Both the position numbers and the translations under genes were made by a program. The notes under the pieces were generated by a model. It was not told the DNA's origin. It saw nothing but the letters and a program-made list of their open reading frames with translations, and made no database searches. Shown in pieces: positions 6,326 through 7,232 of a DNA stretch of 7,232 nt. Source of the stretch: Xanthobacteraceae bacterium (GTDB lineage: Bacteria; Pseudomonadota; Alphaproteobacteria; Rhizobiales; Xanthobacteraceae); the NCBI GenBank assembly GCA_025929595.1, contig JAICQA010000134.1, forward strand, positions 1-7,232, read 5' to 3'. Numbering within the stretch: position 1 is the first letter of the stretch; every line of letters starts with the position of its first letter.

Positions 6326-7232
6326 ATGCGACGCAGCGACGACCGTATTCTCACGACCCATGTCGGCAGCATCATCCGGACGCCCGAGCTTCGGAAACTC
6401 GCCGCGAGCGCCAGGGACAATCGGGGCGAGGTGCAGAAATTTCACGATGCCGTGCGGACGGCCACCAATGACGTGGTGAAGCGCCAGCTTGCGGCCGGCG
6501 TCGATGTCGTGAACGACGGTGAATACGGCAAGTCGAGCTGGGCCAACTATGTGCTCGAACGCATGAGCGGCTTCGAGCATCGCCCGGACAAGATTTACGA
6601 GGCGGTCTGGCTTGGCAGTGACCGCGTTCGTTTCCGTGAATTCATGGAAGCCGAGTTTCCGCGCGGCGTGAAGGGATCGCCGGGCGATGCCTGCGTCGCC
6701 CCGATCCAGTACACCGGCCACGATGCCGTCCGCCGCAACATCCGCGACTTGAAGGGCGCGCTCGCCGCGAACAAGGCGCAGGAAGGTTTCCTCACGGCGG
6801 TTGCGCCGGCCAGCACCGGCTACGATGCCGAGAACGAATTCTACGGCACCGAGCGCGAATATGTTTTCGCGATCGCCGACGCCCTGCGCGAGGAGTATCT
6901 CGAAATCCATAACGCCGGGCTCGTGCTGCAAGTCGACGATGCCGTCCTCGCCAACATGTACGATTACCTGATGCAGCAGAGCCCGGCGCGGTACCGCGAA
7001 TGGGCGGAGCTTCGTGTCGACGCGCTGAATCATGCACTGCGTGGCATTCCCGGGGACAACATCCGCTACCACATCTGCTTCGGCAGCTGGCACGTGCCGC
7101 ATGTCTCCGACGCCCCGCTTGAGGCGATCGTCGATCTCATGCTGAAAGTGAAGGCGGGCGCCTATTCCATCGAGGCGGCGAATGTTCGCCACGAGCACGA
7201 ATGGCGTGTGTGGGAGAAGGTGAAATTCCCGA
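6326..7232 (+). CDS. MetE C-terminal-domain-like methyl/alkyltransferase, paralogue 3 (3' end beyond window)
   Basis: There are 302 codons before the right edge, about 85-90 residues short of the paralogues' length, and no stop is seen. The start ATG follows AGGAG (6316-6320) by five bases and gives an N-terminus collinear with paralogue 2. A GTG at 6308 is in frame but lacks a binding site. Landmarks are HVGS (12-15), NDGEYGK (63-69), IQYTG (127-131), VDDAVL (203-208), zinc ligands His249 and Cys251 in RYHICFGSW, and Glu283 in SIEAANVRHEHEW. The catalytic His and last zinc Cys would lie beyond the edge. It is the most divergent copy: where the other two agree it often does not, for example Asn for Ser before DGE, Phe for Trp after the zinc Cys, Val for Phe in the IDDAFL block and no Gly-Pro before the YTG motif. 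The gap from paralogue 2 is 18 nt, so it is probably in the same operon. A different substrate or partner is inferred from these changes. Confidence 0.9.
   Translation, partial: MRRSDDRILTTHVGSIIRTPELRKLAASARDNRGEVQKFHDAVRTATNDVVKRQLAAGVDVVNDGEYGKSSWANYVLERMSGFEHRPDKIYEAVWLGSDRVRFREFMEAEFPRGVKGSPGDACVAPIQYTGHDAVRRNIRDLKGALAANKAQEGFLTAVAPASTGYDAENEFYGTEREYVFAIADALREEYLEIHNAGLVLQVDDAVLANMYDYLMQQSPARYREWAELRVDALNHALRGIPGDNIRYHICFGSWHVPHVSDAPLEAIVDLMLKVKAGAYSIEAANVRHEHEWRVWEKVKFP

Noticed and set aside
5783..7198. Minus-strand open frame of 471 codons spanning two paralogues
   Set aside because: It crosses the gap between two real genes, including their ribosome binding site, and has no family motif. 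The repetition inside it reflects the duplicated sense genes.
3942..7232. Naming the tandem genes metE
   Set aside because: They lack the N-terminal MetE domain, are triplicated and sit among catabolic-type genes, so the methionine synthase name is not supported by the sequence.
1..7232. CRISPR arrays, tRNA or rRNA genes, insertion sequences, attachment sites
   Set aside because: No regularly spaced repeats, tRNA-like folds, rRNA sequence, transposase genes or terminal inverted repeats were seen; nearly all of the window is explained by seven protein genes.

Overview
The window is GC-rich, with strong third-position G/C bias and long spurious open frames antisense to the real genes. That pattern, together with a periplasmic TAXI-type solute-binding protein, fits an alphaproteobacterium such as one from the Bradyrhizobium/Rhizobiales or Rhodospirillales range. 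This placement is inferred from gene content and composition, and no rRNA or other marker gene is present to confirm it.

The layout is two divergent gene groups that share one AT-rich control region (about 3834-3941). Leftward, on the minus strand, the order of transcription is a MarR-family regulator (3833 to 3327), a short-chain dehydrogenase (3275 to 2385), a class III PLP-dependent aminotransferase (2349 to 1018) and a TAXI-family TRAP transporter solute-binding protein (from 938, running off the left edge). The gaps are 51, 35 and 79 nt and none holds a convincing terminator, so these four could be one operon.

Rightward, on the plus strand, there are three tandem paralogues of about 390 aa (3942-5129, 5141-6307, and 6326 off the right edge). 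Each corresponds only to the C-terminal, zinc-binding catalytic barrel of cobalamin-independent methionine synthase (MetE; Pfam Meth_synt_2 family). Their gaps are 11 and 18 nt, each gene has its own Shine-Dalgarno sequence, and they are almost certainly co-transcribed. All three keep the His-x-Cys...Glu zinc ligands, and the last Cys is visible in the two complete copies. They differ in the segment expected to shape the substrate pocket.

The control region has a good sigma70-type promoter for the methyltransferase-like genes (TTGAAA, 17 nt, TATAAC). A TTATA-TTT-TATAA dyad overlaps its -10 box and a plausible leftward -10, which is a natural place for the MarR protein to act on both directions. 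A 7-bp inverted repeat lies in the predicted rightward leader.

Working model (inference): a MarR-controlled uptake and catabolic module. The TAXI protein captures an organic, probably carboxylated, solute. The MetE-like barrels move an alkyl or methyl group to or from a thiol, and the dehydrogenase and aminotransferase process the carbon skeleton. The substrate cannot be read from sequence. The notable element is the triplicated MetE-like barrel next to a dehydrogenase and an aminotransferase, which is unlike a methionine biosynthesis locus.
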